Origin: an uncultured Verrucomicrobiota bacterium
Lineage (GTDB): Bacteria > Verrucomicrobiota > Verrucomicrobiia > Limisphaerales > UBA9464
DNA: 45,685 nt
NCBI GenBank assembly: GCA_903922605.1
Contig: CAIXUG010000029.1
Coordinates: forward strand, 1-45,685
Reading direction: 5' to 3'
Made by a program: the position numbers and the translations under genes. The notes beneath the pieces were generated by a model. The model worked only from the letters and a program-made list of their open reading frames with translations. It was not told where the DNA came from and did no database searches. How positions within the stretch are numbered: position 1 is the stretch's first letter; every line of letters begins with the position of its first letter. Shown in pieces: positions 33,772-42,218 of this stretch.

Positions 33772-34283
33772 TCCTCCCTAATGTGGACGCATCCCTGATT
33801 TGGGGCATCCGGGTGAACACGTAGAATGGAATCCGCGCAAATACGTATTCGTCCTTCAACCCAATGAGATGGAAGCTTCGCGGCTTTCAAGGCCCGCAGC
33901 GGAGTCCGCGAGGTCTTGGATCGCCGTGCCGGCAAACCGACCTACAAGGCTGCCGGGGTGTCCGCGAAGCCACATCCAGCCGGCAATCCAGGCAACCGAA
34001 TGGGCGGCGAATGCTCGCCAAGGCTCATCCGACCGGCGGCAAGTTTCGAACGAAACGAGGCGGACGGATGTCTTTGGGAACAAGCGCAATGCGTAAACCT
34101 CACAGTTGCATCCTTCGCCGCAAGCAGCCAAGCTCGGGCACCTTCACCGTTGAACACGCAGGATATGCCTTCAAGAACTGAGCACTGCCGACCAAGCCGG
34201 TAGCCTGTTTCGAACCGTCAACCGGTCCGCGTCCCATCCCCCGCTTTCCTCCACGTCAAACCAAAGTCCCTTCCACATACACC
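33772..34283. other. Gap between giant gene and thiol-cluster operon, no clear gene
   Basis: 512 bases separate two divergent units, so promoters for both should lie here, but no -35/-10 pair can be assigned. A minus-strand frame of 91 codons (33856-34131; FPKTSVRLVSFETCRRSDEP) and overlapping plus-strand frames are open. None has a domain I recognise, and they look like a dispersed repeat or decayed sequence. Confidence 0.5.
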
Positions 34284-34835
34284 ATGAAAACGTTCAGCTC
34301 CCTCCTCCTCCTCAGCGCCGTCCTTCTGGCCGGTGCCTCCCCGCTCCAGGCCCAGCAAAAGCGCGTCAGCCCGCATGAGACCGTCAGCGCGGTCGTGGAT
34401 GGCAGCCGCGTCACCATCAGCTATGGCCGGCCCTATTCGAAGGACCCCAAGAGCGGCGAGGTCCGCAAGATCTGGGGCGGCCTGGTGCCCTATGGCAAGG
34501 CCTGGCGCATGGGTGCCGACGAGGCCACCTCGCTCATCACCCAGCAGCCGCTGCTGATCGGCAGCACCATGATCCCGGCCGGGGCTTACACCCTGTATTT
34601 CGTGCCGAACGAGGACGGCACCGCCAAGCTCGCCTTCAGCAGCGCCCTGGGCGCCTGGGGCGTGCCGGTGAACGAGAAGAACGACGTGGCCCGCGTGGAT
34701 GCCATGAAGGGCGCGGCGGACAAGGATTTCGACCAGTTCGCTGTGGGCGTCGAGAAGAACCCCTCCGGTGGCGGCATCATCAAGCTGTCCTGGGAAAAGA
34801 CGGTTTACACCGTGGCTTTCACCGTGAAGAAGTGA
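34284..34835 (+). CDS. Secreted DUF2911 domain protein
   Basis: A 183-residue exported protein. Its signal peptide (FSSLLLLSAVLLAGASPLQA) is cut near residue 23. The DUF2911 domain fills the rest, with the typical phrases VTISYGRPYSKDPKSGEVR, WGGLVPYGKAWRMGADEAT and IPAGAYTLYFVPNED. The length is normal for the family, which is common in Bacteroidota, Acidobacteriota and Verrucomicrobiota and has no known reaction. It lies 7 bases before the exported PIG-L gene and is probably the first gene of the long operon up to BshA. No lipobox is present. The role in this operon is not known. Confidence 0.92.
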   Translation: MKTFSSLLLLSAVLLAGASPLQAQQKRVSPHETVSAVVDGSRVTISYGRPYSKDPKSGEVRKIWGGLVPYGKAWRMGADEATSLITQQPLLIGSTMIPAGAYTLYFVPNEDGTAKLAFSSALGAWGVPVNEKNDVARVDAMKGAADKDFDQFAVGVEKNPSGGGIIKLSWEKTVYTVAFTVKK

Positions 34836-34842
34836 GCCGCTG

Positions 34843-37326
34843 ATGATGCGTGCCCACGGCCTACAGTGGTGGCGGGTGTTTGCCCTGACGGCAACACTCG
34901 CCACCAGCGGGATGACCGCCGTTAGGGCCGAGCCCACGCCCGCGCCGGAGGCCATCCGGGAAGAGCTGCGGAGCTTCGGCACCTACGCGACGGTCCTGCA
35001 CATCGCGGCGCATCCCGATGATGAGAACACGCAGCTCATCACCTATCTGGCGAAGGGGCGCGCCTATCGCATGGGCTATCTCTCCCTCACCCGGGGCGAT
35101 GGCGGGCAGAACGAGATCGGTCCCGAGTTCAGCGAACGCCTCGGGGTCGCCCGCACGCAGGAACTGCTCGCGGCCCGGCGCATCGATGGTGGCCGCCAGT
35201 TCTTCAGCCGCGCGCTGGACTTCGGCTTCTCCAAAAGTGTGCCGGAGACGCTGAACTTCTGGGACCGGAAACAGGTGGTGGGTGACGCCGTCCGGGTCAT
35301 CCGCGAATTCCGTCCCGACGTGATTATCACGCGCTTTTCGCCCGAGCCCAGCGGCACCCACGCGCACCACACCGCGTCGGCGGTCATCGCGCTGGAAGCC
35401 TTCAAACTGGCGGGCGATTCCACCGCCTACCCCGAACAGCTCGCCGAGGGCCTGACTCCGTGGCAGCCGACGCGCATCCTGCAGAATGGCGGTCGGGGTG
35501 GGGACGCAACGACCCTCGTGCTGCAGGCCGGAGGCAGCGATGCCGTGACCGGCGAGAGCTTCCAGGCCGTCGCCATGCGCAGCCGCGCGCAGCACCGCAC
35601 GCAGGGCTTCGGCATGCGCCCCGCCGGCAGCGGTCAGTGGACGGAGAGCTTCCGGTTGCTGGGCGGCACGCCGGCGCCCAATGATCTCATGGACGGCATC
35701 GACACGACCTGGGCGCGCGTGCGGGGCGGGGCCGAATTTGCCCATCTCGCCAACGCGACGCTGGCCGAGTTCGACCTGAAGAATCCCGCCGCGAGCGTCC
35801 CCTCCCTGCTGGAAATGCGGAAGCGCCTCGCCGGCCTGCCGACGGATCCGGTGGTGGCGGACAAGCGGCGGCAGCTCGACCACGTGCTGCAAAGCTGCCT
35901 CGGGCTGACGGTCGAGAGCACCACCTCGGTCGCCGAAGTCGTGCCCGGCGAAACCCTGAAGGTCCAGCACCGTGTGGTTGTGAGTTCCTCCGTTCCGGTC
36001 CGCTTCGTGGACGTTCGGATGGCGGGTTTGGCGGAAAGCAAGCCCGGAGTGGAGCTGAAGTCCGGGGAAGTGGCTGAGGCTGAATCAATCCTCAAAGTTC
36101 CCACATCCACGCCACTGACCCAGCCCTATTGGCTGCGGGAGGAACCCACCATCGGGATGTTCCGCGTAGCCGATCCCAAGCTGATCGGTCGCCCGGAGAA
36201 TCCGCCGGCGTTTCCGGTCGAGTTTGAATTTGAAGTCGCTGGCCAGAAACTGGTCGTGCCCAGTGAGATCATGGGCGCGGCCGTGGCCGGCAAGCCTGCG
36301 GCCGGCTTGGCCGTGATTTCGCCGGTGGCGCTGAAATTCCAATCCGGCGTGGCGATCTTCACTCCGGGCGCCGAAAAGCCGGTCGAAGTGGAAGTCGAAG
36401 CGGCCCGCGACGGCGCAACGGGCACGCTGCATCTGGAAACGCCGGCTGGCTGGAGCGTTTCACCATCCGGGCGCGCTTTCAAAATCGGTCACGCCGGTGA
36501 ATCCGCGAAGCTCACTTTCACGGTGAAGGCCCCTGCCACAGCGGCGACCGGCGGCGTGCTGGCGGTGGCGGAAGTCGGCGGCGCGCGTTTCACCAACCAA
36601 CGCGTCGAAATCAACTACGCCCACCTCCCGCTGATGCTCCTGCAGCCGCCCGCCCGGCTCAAGGTGGCGGCGTTTGCCTTCGCGACCCGCGGCCACGCCG
36701 TCGGATACCTGCCCGGGGCCGGGGACGACACCGTGGCGGCGCTGGGGCAACTGGGCTACACGGTGACCACGCTGACCGGGGCCGATCTGACGCCGGAAAA
36801 GCTGCGCGGACTCGATGCCGTCGTGATCGGGGTCCGGGCCTTCAACGAGCGCACCGATCTCGCCGCGAATGTCGCCGGCCTGTTTGCCTATGCCGAGGCG
36901 GGCGGCACAGTGGTGTTGCAATACAACCGCCCCGACGGCCTGAAGGCGAAGACGCTCGGGCCCTATGACCTGTCCATCGAGGGCAGTCCCCCGCAGCAGC
37001 GCGTCACGGATGAGACCGCTCCGGTGACGTTGCTCCAGCCGGAGCACCTCGCCCTGACGACGCCGAACCGCATCGGGCCGGACGATTTTAACGGCTGGGT
37101 GCAGGAACGGGGTGCCTATTTCCCCAGCTCCTGGGATGCGACGCATTACACGCCCCTCCTCGCGATGAACGATCCCGGCGAGAAGCCGCTGAAGGGCAGC
37201 CTCCTCGTCGCCCCGCACGGAAAGGGATATTTCGTCTATACCGGCATCGCCTTCTTCCGCCAGTTGCCGGCGGGGGTGCCGGGCGCCTACCGCCTGTTCG
37301 CCAATCTGGTTTCGCTCGGAAAATGA
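34843..37326 (+). CDS. Exported PIG-L family deacetylase with C-terminal amidotransferase-like domain
   Basis: An 827-residue protein with a signal peptide ending near residue 29 (LTATLATSGMTAVRAE). The LmbE/PIG-L zinc deacetylase domain (about 50-260) has AHPDDE at 56-61 and the distal histidines in THAHHTAS near 172-176. A middle beta region (about 370-590) resembles NEW3-type domains. The C-terminal part (about 605-825; GYLPGAGDDTVAALGQLGY, VVIGVRAFNE) resembles a ThuA/glutamine-amidotransferase fold without an obvious catalytic Cys. It should remove acetyl groups from N-acetyl sugars outside the cytoplasm. It is distinct from the small cytoplasmic BshB1 in the same operon. Its stop overlaps the next small gene as ATGA. 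Coupling to a symporter suggests sugar or glycoside salvage, which is inference. Confidence 0.9.
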   Translation: MMRAHGLQWWRVFALTATLATSGMTAVRAEPTPAPEAIREELRSFGTYATVLHIAAHPDDENTQLITYLAKGRAYRMGYLSLTRGDGGQNEIGPEFSERLGVARTQELLAARRIDGGRQFFSRALDFGFSKSVPETLNFWDRKQVVGDAVRVIREFRPDVIITRFSPEPSGTHAHHTASAVIALEAFKLAGDSTAYPEQLAEGLTPWQPTRILQNGGRGGDATTLVLQAGGSDAVTGESFQAVAMRSRAQHRTQGFGMRPAGSGQWTESFRLLGGTPAPNDLMDGIDTTWARVRGGAEFAHLANATLAEFDLKNPAASVPSLLEMRKRLAGLPTDPVVADKRRQLDHVLQSCLGLTVESTTSVAEVVPGETLKVQHRVVVSSSVPVRFVDVRMAGLAESKPGVELKSGEVAEAESILKVPTSTPLTQPYWLREEPTIGMFRVADPKLIGRPENPPAFPVEFEFEVAGQKLVVPSEIMGAAVAGKPAAGLAVISPVALKFQSGVAIFTPGAEKPVEVEVEAARDGATGTLHLETPAGWSVSPSGRAFKIGHAGESAKLTFTVKAPATAATGGVLAVAEVGGARFTNQRVEINYAHLPLMLLQPPARLKVAAFAFATRGHAVGYLPGAGDDTVAALGQLGYTVTTLTGADLTPEKLRGLDAVVIGVRAFNERTDLAANVAGLFAYAEAGGTVVLQYNRPDGLKAKTLGPYDLSIEGSPPQQRVTDETAPVTLLQPEHLALTTPNRIGPDDFNGWVQERGAYFPSSWDATHYTPLLAMNDPGEKPLKGSLLVAPHGKGYFVYTGIAFFRQLPAGVPGAYRLFANLVSLGK

Positions 37327-37469
37327 AGCCGCCCGCCGCCCCACCCCCTCCTGATGACCCGCCGGGGGTGCCGGGCTTTCGCACCTGGCGGGGCGTTTAC
37401 CAGTTCGTCTTCGCGTTCTTCGTGCTTTGCGTCCTGCTGCTCGCGGTGTTCTCGCGGGTATTCGCATGA
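37323..37469 (+). CDS. 48-residue single-span membrane protein
   Basis: A small frame starting ATG 37323, which overlaps the PIG-L stop (ATGA), and ending TGA 37469, which overlaps the symporter ATG 37466 (ATGA). The peptide has a Pro-rich cytoplasmic head (MKPPAAPPPPDDPPGVPGF), then RTW and one membrane helix (YQFVFAFFVLCVLLLAVF) with a short tail. Double four-base overlaps on both sides are strong evidence that it is translated. It has no known family that I recognise. Small helper proteins next to sodium:solute symporters are known (for example YjcH beside ActP), so it may be a symporter subunit. That is inference from position. Confidence 0.75.
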   Translation: MKPPAAPPPPDDPPGVPGFRTWRGVYQFVFAFFVLCVLLLAVFSRVFA

Positions 37470-39196
37470 ACCTCCTGGACTGGCTGGTGCTGCTGGGCGC
37501 GATTGTGGGGATCGCGGCCTATGGAACTTGGCGCACGCGCCATACCGACAGCCTCAACACCTACCTCAAGGGCAACCACAACACCGGCTGGGTGACCATC
37601 GGGCTGTCGGTCATGGCCACCCAGGCGAGCACGATCACCTATCTGTCGCTGCCGGGGCAGGCCTACGAGAACGGCATCGCCTTCATCCAGAATTATTTCG
37701 GCCTGCCGCTCGCGCTGATCATCGTGTGCGCCGTCTTCCTGCCGATCTACCGCAAGCTCGGGGTCTATACGGCCTACGAATATCTCGGGCAGCGGTTCGA
37801 CTCGAAGACACGGCTGCTCGGGGCCTCGCTCTTCCTCCTGCATCGCGGCCTGCAGGCGGGGATCACGATCTATGCGCCGGCCATCATCCTCTCGACCGTG
37901 CTCGGCTGGCGGCTGGACCTGACCATCCTGTTCACCGGTCTGGTGGTGATCATCTATACCGTCACCGGCGGCAGCGCGGCGGTGAACCTGACCCAGCGCT
38001 GGCAGATGGCGGTGATTTTCGGGGGCATGGTCACGGCGTTCGTTGTGCTGCTGACGAAGCTCCCGGCCGGGGCGGTGCCCATTGCCGGGGCGCTGGGCAA
38101 ACTGCAGGCCGTGGATTTCACGCCCGATCTGAAGCGGCGGTACACCCTCTGGAGCGGCATTCTCGGCGGCCTCTTCCTGTCGCTCTCGTATTTCGGCACC
38201 GACCAGACCCAGGTGCAGCGCTACATCGGCGGCGCGGCGCTGCGCGAGGGGCGGCTGGGCCTGATGTTCAACGCCATGTTCAAGATCCCGATGCAGTTCT
38301 GCATCGTGATGCTCGGCGCGCTGCTCTTTGTCTTTTTCCAGTTCCAGCCCGACACGCCCGTGTTCTTCAACCAGACCGAATGGCGGCGTCATGCGGCGGG
38401 CCCGGAAGGCGGCCGCCTGCACGTCATCGAGGAAAAACACACCGCGATCCTGGCAGACAAGCAGGTGAAAATCCGTGCGTGGATGGCGGCGCGTGAAAGT
38501 GGCGTGCCCGGGGCCGAAGCCTCCGCCCGCTCGGCGATGCTGGCCGCGCAAAAGGCGTCGGACGCGGTCCGCCAGGAGGCCCGCGACACGCTGCGGGCCA
38601 TCGATCCCCACGCCAAGATCAAGGACTCGGACTACGTGTTCATCACCTTCATCCTTACGCAGCTCCCGCACGGGGTGATCGGGCTGCTGATCGCGGTGAT
38701 GATTGCCTCGGCGCTTTCTTCCAAAGCCGGCGAGCTCAACGCGCTGGCGACGACCAGCACCATCGACCTCTGGCGCCACTTTCGTCCGCTCGCCGCGCAG
38801 GACGAGGCGCGGAATGTCCGCAACGCGAAGTGGTTTACGGCGCTCTGGGGCTGCTTTGCCATCGGCTTCGCGCTGTTCGTGAGCTTCGCCGAGAACCTCA
38901 TCGAGGCGCTCAATATTGTGGCGTCCCTCTTTTACCCGGCGCTGCTGGGCGTGTTTGTGGTCGCTTTCTTCCTGAAGAAGGTCGGCGGCTCGGCGGTGTT
39001 CTGGGCCGCGCTGGCTTCGCAGGTTTTCGTCCTGCTGCTTTTCTCCGCAGGAAAATTCCATCCGGCCTACGAGATCGGCTACCTCTGGCTGAACCCGATT
39101 GGCTGCGGCGCGTGCGTAGCCTTCAGCCTGCTGTTCCAGGCGATCATTGGCCAGCGGGCCGGTCCGCCCGCCAGCCCAATGCAGCCGGCCACATGA
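37466..39196 (+). CDS. Sodium:solute symporter family protein
   Basis: A 576-residue SSS-family transporter with about 13 membrane segments. The N-terminal part carries LKGNHNTGWVTIGLSVMATQ followed by ASTITYLSLPGQAYENG, which corresponds to the sodium-site region of TM1-TM2. SGILGGLFLSLSYFGTDQTQ VQRY is the usual signature in TM7-8. A hydrophilic, Ala/Arg-rich insert of about 95 residues (roughly 292-388) interrupts the transmembrane core and is probably helical. Such inserts occur in symporters beside PIG-L genes. ATG 37466 is preferred over an upstream frame start at 37427 because it overlaps the small gene. Substrate is unknown; a sugar, amino sugar or thiol precursor would fit the operon. 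The stop overlaps the BshC-like start as ATGA. Confidence 0.9.
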   Translation: MNLLDWLVLLGAIVGIAAYGTWRTRHTDSLNTYLKGNHNTGWVTIGLSVMATQASTITYLSLPGQAYENGIAFIQNYFGLPLALIIVCAVFLPIYRKLGVYTAYEYLGQRFDSKTRLLGASLFLLHRGLQAGITIYAPAIILSTVLGWRLDLTILFTGLVVIIYTVTGGSAAVNLTQRWQMAVIFGGMVTAFVVLLTKLPAGAVPIAGALGKLQAVDFTPDLKRRYTLWSGILGGLFLSLSYFGTDQTQVQRYIGGAALREGRLGLMFNAMFKIPMQFCIVMLGALLFVFFQFQPDTPVFFNQTEWRRHAAGPEGGRLHVIEEKHTAILADKQVKIRAWMAARESGVPGAEASARSAMLAAQKASDAVRQEARDTLRAIDPHAKIKDSDYVFITFILTQLPHGVIGLLIAVMIASALSSKAGELNALATTSTIDLWRHFRPLAAQDEARNVRNAKWFTALWGCFAIGFALFVSFAENLIEALNIVASLFYPALLGVFVVAFFLKKVGGSAVFWAALASQVFVLLLFSAGKFHPAYEIGYLWLNPIGCGACVAFSLLFQAIIGQRAGPPASPMQPAT

Positions 39197-39969
39197 GCGC
39201 CTCACCCGTCATCTGTTTCGGCCAGCAGCCCTGCGGTTTCTTTCCGCGGCGCTTCCTCTTCGCCAAGTTCGTCACGGCGCGTCGGCTCCAGTCGGAGATC
39301 GGCGGCGAAATCGTCTTCTTCTACCACGATAGCGACCACGATCCGCGCGAGACCCGCACCACCCTGCGCCACCGCAAGACCGATGAGCCGATCGAGCTGA
39401 ACTTCGCCTTCGAGAACCCGACGCAGCGCAAGTTCACCCCGCTCTACCGGAAGCAGGTCCGCGCGGACTGGCACGCCAAGACCGCGTTGCAGCTTCCGGC
39501 CTATGTGGACCGGCGCTGGGTGGAGGCGTTCCGCGCGGAGACAGCGGCCAACGTGGCCGACTTCTGCCTCGGAATGTACCGCCGCATGGGACTGCTGGAG
39601 GGCATCCGCGTCGCGCGGTCGTCCGACCCGGAGTTTCGCCGCGCGGCGTGTGCGGTGACGGACTTCTTCGTGGATGTGCCTTACGAGAACGAGGTTGTCC
39701 GCGCTCGGTGCGTCGATGGCATGTTGAAGCTCCACAAGGGCGGCGACATCTTCGTCACGCTGCCGTCCCAGGACTTCGGCAAGGAACAGATCAGCCCCGC
39801 GCGCGACAGCCGCCTGCGCTGGATGCAGTCGGTCGTCCGCTGCACCCATTATGTCGCCGGCCTCGGCGAACAGGCGTATCTGTGCCACGCCGACGCACCC
39901 GAAATCACGTTCGTCAACCGCGACCCCATCGACCGCTCCGATGAAGCCTACACCGATCTCCCCGCCTGA
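39193..39969 (+). CDS. Short BshC-like protein, candidate cysteine-adding enzyme
   Basis: A 258-residue protein starting ATG 39193 (ATGA overlap with the symporter stop). It carries three features of BshC in the right order: GQQ at residues 10-12 followed by a Lys in the next helix (VICFGQQPCGFF), DHD at 48-50 in VFFYHDSDHDPRET (BshC: FW-AGEDHD--E), and VAGLGEQAYL at 221-230 (BshC: IAGPGEINYW). Usual BshC proteins are about 520-540 residues with a C-terminal coiled coil. This one lacks the coiled coil and much of the middle. It overlaps bshB1 by 29 bases and lies next to bshA, which is where BshC would be expected. I infer it adds cysteine to GlcN-malate. Remote similarity is by eye only, so a different ligase is possible. 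Confidence 0.65.
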   Translation: MSASPVICFGQQPCGFFPRRFLFAKFVTARRLQSEIGGEIVFFYHDSDHDPRETRTTLRHRKTDEPIELNFAFENPTQRKFTPLYRKQVRADWHAKTALQLPAYVDRRWVEAFRAETAANVADFCLGMYRRMGLLEGIRVARSSDPEFRRAACAVTDFFVDVPYENEVVRARCVDGMLKLHKGGDIFVTLPSQDFGKEQISPARDSRLRWMQSVVRCTHYVAGLGEQAYLCHADAPEITFVNRDPIDRSDEAYTDLPA

Positions 39970-40678
39970 ACCGGCTCCGCTGCTGGCTTTCGGCGCCCAC
40001 CCGGACGACCTCGAGTTCGGCTGCGGGGCGGTGCTGGCCCAGGAATCCCGGCTGGGTCGGCCGGTGCATTTGGTCGTCTGTTCCCGTGGCGAATCCGGCT
40101 CGCGGGGAACGCCCGAGGAACGGGTCCGCGAGGCGGAAAACGCGGCGGCCCTGATGGGGGCGACGCTGGAATTCATCGAGCTCGACGGTGATGCCCATCT
40201 GGAGATCCGGGCCGCGCACGCGATCCGTCTGGCGGGGATCATCCGCCAGCAGCGGCCGGGAATCGTGCTGGCACCCAGCACGGTGCCCAATCAGCACCCG
40301 GATCACTGGCGGCTGGGAACGCTCGTCCGGGACGCCTCGCGGCTGGCCCGTTATGGCGGCGTGGCGGAGCTGCGCGACCAGCCGGGCCACGCGATTGACC
40401 AACTGCTCTTTTACGCGATCACACCCGAGGCGGAGCCACCCGACATTTCACCGCTGTTCATTGACGTCTCGGCGCCCGAGGTCATCGCCGCGTGGACCGC
40501 GGCCATGGCGGCGCATGTCACGCAAGTGTCCGCCCGGGGCTATGTCGATCTCCAGCTCGCGCGCGCCCGTATCCTCGGACTGCGCTCCGGGGTCACGCAC
40601 GCCCAGGCGCTCTTCCCCAATGATCCGCCGGTGTTCGCCTCCCTGGGTTCACTCGGCGGCGCTGCCGGTCGCTTCTGA
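39941..40678 (+). CDS. bshB1: BshB1-type N-acetylglucosaminyl-malate deacetylase
   Basis: A 245-residue cytoplasmic PIG-L/LmbE enzyme that should deacetylate GlcNAc-malate to GlcN-malate in bacillithiol-type synthesis. The zinc motif AHPDD lies near residues 18-22, and HPDH in VPNQHPDHWRLG gives the third ligand. RGESGSRGTPEERVREAENA is the typical BshB1 loop, and the C-terminal sequence GVTHAQALFPNDPP closes the active site as in BshB1. ATG 39941 lies inside the end of the BshC-like gene. There is no signal peptide, unlike the large PIG-L protein upstream. One base separates it from bshA. Assignment to BshB1 rather than another LmbE protein rests on length, these motifs and the neighbour. 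Confidence 0.88.
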   Translation: MKPTPISPPEPAPLLAFGAHPDDLEFGCGAVLAQESRLGRPVHLVVCSRGESGSRGTPEERVREAENAAALMGATLEFIELDGDAHLEIRAAHAIRLAGIIRQQRPGIVLAPSTVPNQHPDHWRLGTLVRDASRLARYGGVAELRDQPGHAIDQLLFYAITPEAEPPDISPLFIDVSAPEVIAAWTAAMAAHVTQVSARGYVDLQLARARILGLRSGVTHAQALFPNDPPVFASLGSLGGAAGRF

Positions 40679-40679
40679 C

Positions 40680-41822
40680 ATGACGCCGGCGCGGCCATTG
40701 ACGATCGGCATCACGTGTTATCCTTCGGTGGGCGGCAGCGGGGTATTGGCTTCGGCGCTGGGCGAGGAGCTGGCGAAGCGCGGCCACGACGTCCACTTCA
40801 TCAGCTACGAACGGCCCTTCCGCCTGCCGGCCGATGCACCGCGCCTGCATTTTCATCCGGTCGTGATCAACGACTACGACCTGTTCAAATATCCCGACTA
40901 CACGCTGCCGTTGTCAGTGAAGATGGCCGAGGTCAGCCAGAAGCACGGGCTAGACCTGCTCCATGTCCATTACGCGGTGCCACACGCCACGGCCGCCATT
41001 CTCGCCCGGTCGATGCTGCCACCAGGAAACCGCCTGCGGGTGGTCACCACGCTCCACGGCACTGACACGACACTGCTCGGACGCGATGCGGGCTACGGTC
41101 CCGCCATCCTCCACGCCCTCAACTGCTCCGACGCCGTGACCGCCGTTTCGGAGTTCCTGAAGGGGGAGAGCCAGCGGCTGCTCGCGTTCAACGGACCGGT
41201 GGACGTGATCCACAATTTCTTCGCCCCGCGTCCGCCGCAGCGCACCCGGGAAGAGGTCCGTCGCGAACTCGGCGTCGGGCCGGATGAGGTGCTGCTGTTC
41301 CACTCCTCGAACCTGCGTCCGCTGAAGCGTGTGGACCTCGTGCTCGAAGCGGTGTCCCTCCTGAAGACCACCACTCCTTTCAAGCTACTGGTCTTGGCCG
41401 GCGGCAGCTTCACGCCCTTCATGGAGCAGGCGCGAAAGCTCGGCCTGGAGGACAACCTGATTGTCCGCGAGAACGTCAACGCCATCGAGGACCAGCTTCA
41501 GGCCGCCGATCTGGGCGTGTTCGCCTCGGACACCGAAAGCTTCTGCCTGAGCATCCTGGAAGCGATGTGTTTCCGCTGCCCGAGCGTCGCGACCCGCGTC
41601 GGCGGGATTCCTGAACTGGTGGAAGAGGGAACGACCGGTGTCCTGGTCCCCTCGGGGGATGCCCACGCGCTGGCCACCGCCCTCGACAGCCTCATTGTGA
41701 ACCCGTCGCGCCGCCTGACCATGGGGGGGCTCGCGCAGATCCGGGCGCACGAGCGGTTCTCATCCGAGGCTATCGTTCCCCAATATGAGGCGCTGTATCG
41801 GCGGGTCTGTTCGATCTTTTGA
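40680..41822 (+). CDS. bshA: N-acetyl-alpha-D-glucosaminyl L-malate synthase
   Basis: A 380-residue GT-B, family 4 glycosyltransferase that joins GlcNAc from UDP-GlcNAc to L-malate, the first step of bacillithiol synthesis. Signature phrases of BshA are present: ITCYPSVGGSGVLASALGEE, LAKRGHDVHFISYERPFRL, NDYDLFKYPDYTLPLSVKM, HVHYAVPHATAA and TTLHGTDTTLLGRD. The C-terminal domain has the GT4 donor site (SNLRPLKRVDL, ESFCLSILEAMCFRCP). ATG 40680 follows the bshB1 stop by one base; a much longer frame to 40188 is antisense filler. It is the last gene of the operon, and a repeat-filled gap follows. This is the surest gene of the thiol cluster. Confidence 0.96.
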   Translation: MTPARPLTIGITCYPSVGGSGVLASALGEELAKRGHDVHFISYERPFRLPADAPRLHFHPVVINDYDLFKYPDYTLPLSVKMAEVSQKHGLDLLHVHYAVPHATAAILARSMLPPGNRLRVVTTLHGTDTTLLGRDAGYGPAILHALNCSDAVTAVSEFLKGESQRLLAFNGPVDVIHNFFAPRPPQRTREEVRRELGVGPDEVLLFHSSNLRPLKRVDLVLEAVSLLKTTTPFKLLVLAGGSFTPFMEQARKLGLEDNLIVRENVNAIEDQLQAADLGVFASDTESFCLSILEAMCFRCPSVATRVGGIPELVEEGTTGVLVPSGDAHALATALDSLIVNPSRRLTMGGLAQIRAHERFSSEAIVPQYEALYRRVCSIF

Positions 41823-41907
41823 GTATGCCCGGTCCGAATTCTGCCTGCGCCTGGCGATGACCTCGCGCAGATGTGACCTCGCCAACTGAATTGTGGGGTG
41901 AAGCCTG

Positions 41908-42097
41908 ATACCAGTTCCCGAAAAGAAACGGTATATTGGTAGCGAAGGCGCGCTGCGCCGTCCCCGCCCTGTAGGGGCGGCAGAGGCGGGCGGAGACCGT
42001 AGGCATTCGTTCCGTCGCCTGACGCTGCGCTCGGCGACGGGGACGGCGCAGCGCACCGTCCCTACCCATTCGTCCGATTATCATCGGGAAATGGTAT
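41908..42097. repeat. MITE-like element, 190 bp
   Basis: Terminal inverted repeats ATACCAGTTCCCGA (41908-41921) and TCGGGAAATGGTAT (42084-42097) match at 13 of 14 positions. Inside, GGCGCGCTGCGCCGTCC near 41948-41963 is mirrored by GGACGGCGCAGCGCACC near 42040-42056, with further GC-rich hairpins between. There is no coding frame of note. Size and layout fit a non-autonomous palindromic element lying between bshA and tmk. Confidence 0.75.
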
Positions 42098-42218
42098 GAG
42101 ACCTCAACACGAGCCCCGATCCTACCATTTTCTCAAATGCCGCCACGAGACTCGGTAGCCAACTCGCTTGCGGAACCGGCAGTCGACTACCACCGCGAGC
42201 CCGCTAACGAATGCCATT
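42098..42218. other. Short gap with no feature seen
   Basis: Between the MITE-like element and the next palindrome no gene, terminator or promoter could be recognised. Confidence 0.4.

Noticed and set aside
33856-34131. Minus-strand frame of 91 codons in the gap before DUF2911
   Set aside because: No domain, no ribosome site and overlapping frames on both strands; more likely a decayed or repeated sequence than a gene.
37397-39205. Minus-strand frame of 602 codons opposite the symporter
   Set aside because: Charged low-complexity antisense translation, while the plus strand encodes a clear membrane transporter.
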